From contig JAJZZW010000121.1 of NCBI GenBank assembly GCA_021797385.1, positions 1 through 5,699 of the forward strand: a stretch of 5,699 nt of DNA. The letters are read 5' to 3'. This document shows positions 5,008 to 5,699 of the stretch, in pieces; position 1 is the stretch's first letter, and each line of letters starts with the position of its first letter. The notes below the pieces were generated by a model. The model had not been told where the DNA came from. It worked only from the letters and a program-made list of their open reading frames with translations, and made no database searches. This stretch comes from Thermoplasmata archaeon. Lineage in GTDB: Archaea > Thermoplasmatota > Thermoplasmata > Thermoplasmatales > Thermoplasmataceae. Made by a program: the position numbers and the translations under genes.

Positions 5008-5396
5008 CTAAATACGGGGCTTCCCCTCCACGGGCATAAATTTCCCACAGTCCGTGGGTATCTTTTTCTTCTTATGCCTGCTCTTCTTGGGCTTTACTAT
5101 AGTAAAGGTATTGAATATCTTCTTGAACCCTGCATGGAGAACATTTATTGCAGCATTGTCATCCCTGTCCATTGTTAATCCATAGTTAATGCAATGGTAC
5201 TCCCTGTCATCAAGAGTCTGGTCCCCTATTATATTTCCACAATATGAGCACATCTTGGATGTATTCTTGGGTTTACCTTTACACAGTATCTACCGGCACT
5301 CTCAGCCTTGTGCATAGTGTTTTCAATAAGTTCACCCCAGGGAGCATCTGCTACGCTTTTAGCCAATTTATGGTTCTTAAGCATATTCTCTATGTT
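5008..5396 (-). pseudogene. tnpB: Broken IS200/IS605-type tnpB (OrfB), C-terminal part in two frames
   Basis: TnpB is the RNA-guided RuvC-type nuclease of IS605-group elements. Reading from 5396 down, the first frame encodes NIENMLKNHKLAKSVADAPW and on to AGRYCVKVN, a clear match to the TnpB stretch after RuvC-II. It then shifts at the C run 5271-5269: adding one C joins it to the second frame, giving VNPKNTSKMCSYCGN. That frame continues through the zinc finger to DRDDNAAINVLHAGF, where the RuvC-III Asp survives, and ends at TAG 5010-5008 after a basic tail. The zinc finger is damaged: three cysteines remain but the fourth is Tyr (codon 5184-5182). The start, the RuvC-I region and the RuvC-II Glu are missing or unrecognisable. 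An ATG at 5253 could start an 81-residue product, but it would lack most of the nuclease. I call it non-functional with high confidence. Confidence 0.88.
5016..5057. repeat. Two small hairpins in the tnpB 3' end
   Basis: GGGGCTTCCCC (5016-5026) can fold as a four-pair stem with a three-base loop. CCACGG (5028-5033) and CCGTGG (5052-5057) form a six-base inverted repeat with an 18-base spacer. Both lie in the last codons of tnpB, the region that overlaps the guide RNA scaffold in intact elements. They may be remains of that RNA structure or simply coding sequence. Confidence 0.35.
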
Positions 5397-5538
5397 CACT
5401 TAGATACTTAGGTGGATCTACCGGAGTGTTATCCGTTGTTGCTATTAGTTGGAGAAGCCTTACTGATGTTGGATAGTGATTGTTAAACAGATCATAGAGG
5501 ACATATATTAACCCTATGCTATAATTATAATCCCTAAC
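5377..5538 (-). other. Unassigned 53-codon open stretch, perhaps partly tnpB
   Basis: Just after the TGA of the upstream transposase remnant, in the same frame, an open stretch without an ATG start runs to TAA 5379-5377. I do not recognise most of it. The part LIATTDNTPVDPPKYL (5445-5401, with the preceding Leu codon) resembles the segment just after RuvC-I in TnpB (typically ATTSDG...PPKYL/NPKFL). The bases before it, reading SVRLLQ, could be a degraded GIDVG-type RuvC-I. If so, tnpB lost about a hundred codons between here and 5396, including RuvC-II. It is equally possible that this is unrelated debris. Confidence 0.35.
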
Positions 5539-5699
5539 TCAAGCCTTTTTACGTAATATGTCCATGTCTATGTTCATATCAGAAATGATCTCCTTTGCCT
5601 TCTTCGGTATCTCACCCATGATCTCTCCCTTCTCCATTTTGTATATTTTAATTCTTGACAGAATGAGAAGGATATCCCTTACACTGTATTTTCCATCTA
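5539..5699 (-). pseudogene. C-terminal remnant of a probable DDE-type transposase, cut by window edge
   Basis: An open frame enters from the right edge (first full codon 5697-5695) and ends at TGA 5541-5539, giving 52 residues that begin DGKYSVRDILLILSRIKI, run through GEIPKKAKEIISDMNID and end DILRKKA. The pattern (S-x-DILL-LS plus a short charged hairpin, then EIPKKAKEI and a final helix) recalls the C-terminal end of IS4/IS1634-group DDE transposases found in many copies in Thermoplasmatales. That family assignment is from memory of the pattern, not a search. Whether the gene is intact upstream cannot be seen, so 'remnant' is inferred from the surrounding decayed element; it could be the tail of a complete gene, transposase or not. 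Confidence 0.4.

Noticed and set aside
4972..5178. 68-codon plus-strand open frame across the tnpB remnant
   Set aside because: It is the antisense of recognisable TnpB zinc-finger and tail sequence and has no ribosome site or TATA box at a proper distance.
4876..5699. CRISPR array or integrated element with tRNA attachment site
   Set aside because: There are no regularly spaced repeats, and no second copy of the tRNA 3' end was found in the visible flank.

Overview
The window most likely comes from a thermoacidophilic archaeon of the Thermoplasmatales, perhaps Ferroplasma or Acidiplasma-like. The evidence is the A+T-rich DNA, TTTAAATA-type TATA boxes about 26 bases before the predicted starts of transcripts, leaderless or nearly leaderless first genes, GGTGA ribosome sites on internal genes, an archaeal tRNA-Pro without encoded CCA, and archaeal protein families (SCP2-type thiolase with a DUF35 partner, divergent cytochrome bd). 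The genus is a guess; the archaeal assignment is firm.

Layout. (1) Positions 1-1172: the 3' two thirds of a thiolase gene and, two bases after its stop codon, a zinc-ribbon/OB-fold DUF35 gene. In many archaea these two proteins bind HMG-CoA synthase in a complex that starts the mevalonate pathway, so this is probably the tail of a lipid-precursor operon whose first gene lies before the window. (2) 1228-2043: a single gene of the MqnD family (futalosine route to menaquinone), with its own promoter. (3) 2165-4764: a two-gene operon for a cytochrome bd-type quinol oxidase, subunit I (506 aa) and a very divergent subunit II (357 aa). The quinone-synthesis gene and the quinol oxidase fit together functionally and share a TTGTAATTTA element just after their TATA boxes. 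(4) 4803-4875: tRNA-Pro(TGG) with its own promoter. (5) 4876-5699: no intact gene, only the remains of mobile elements on the minus strand: an IS200/IS605-type tnpB broken by a one-base frameshift, a lost zinc-finger cysteine and a probable internal deletion, then the C-terminal end of what looks like a second transposase.

The points most worth attention are the replaced key residues in conserved enzymes: His to Asp in the thiolase GHP motif, and Asp at the position of E. coli Arg391 in oxidase subunit I. Also notable are an inverted repeat bracketing the oxidase TATA box and the readable decay path of tnpB. I found no CRISPR array, no defence island and no clearly new multi-gene system.
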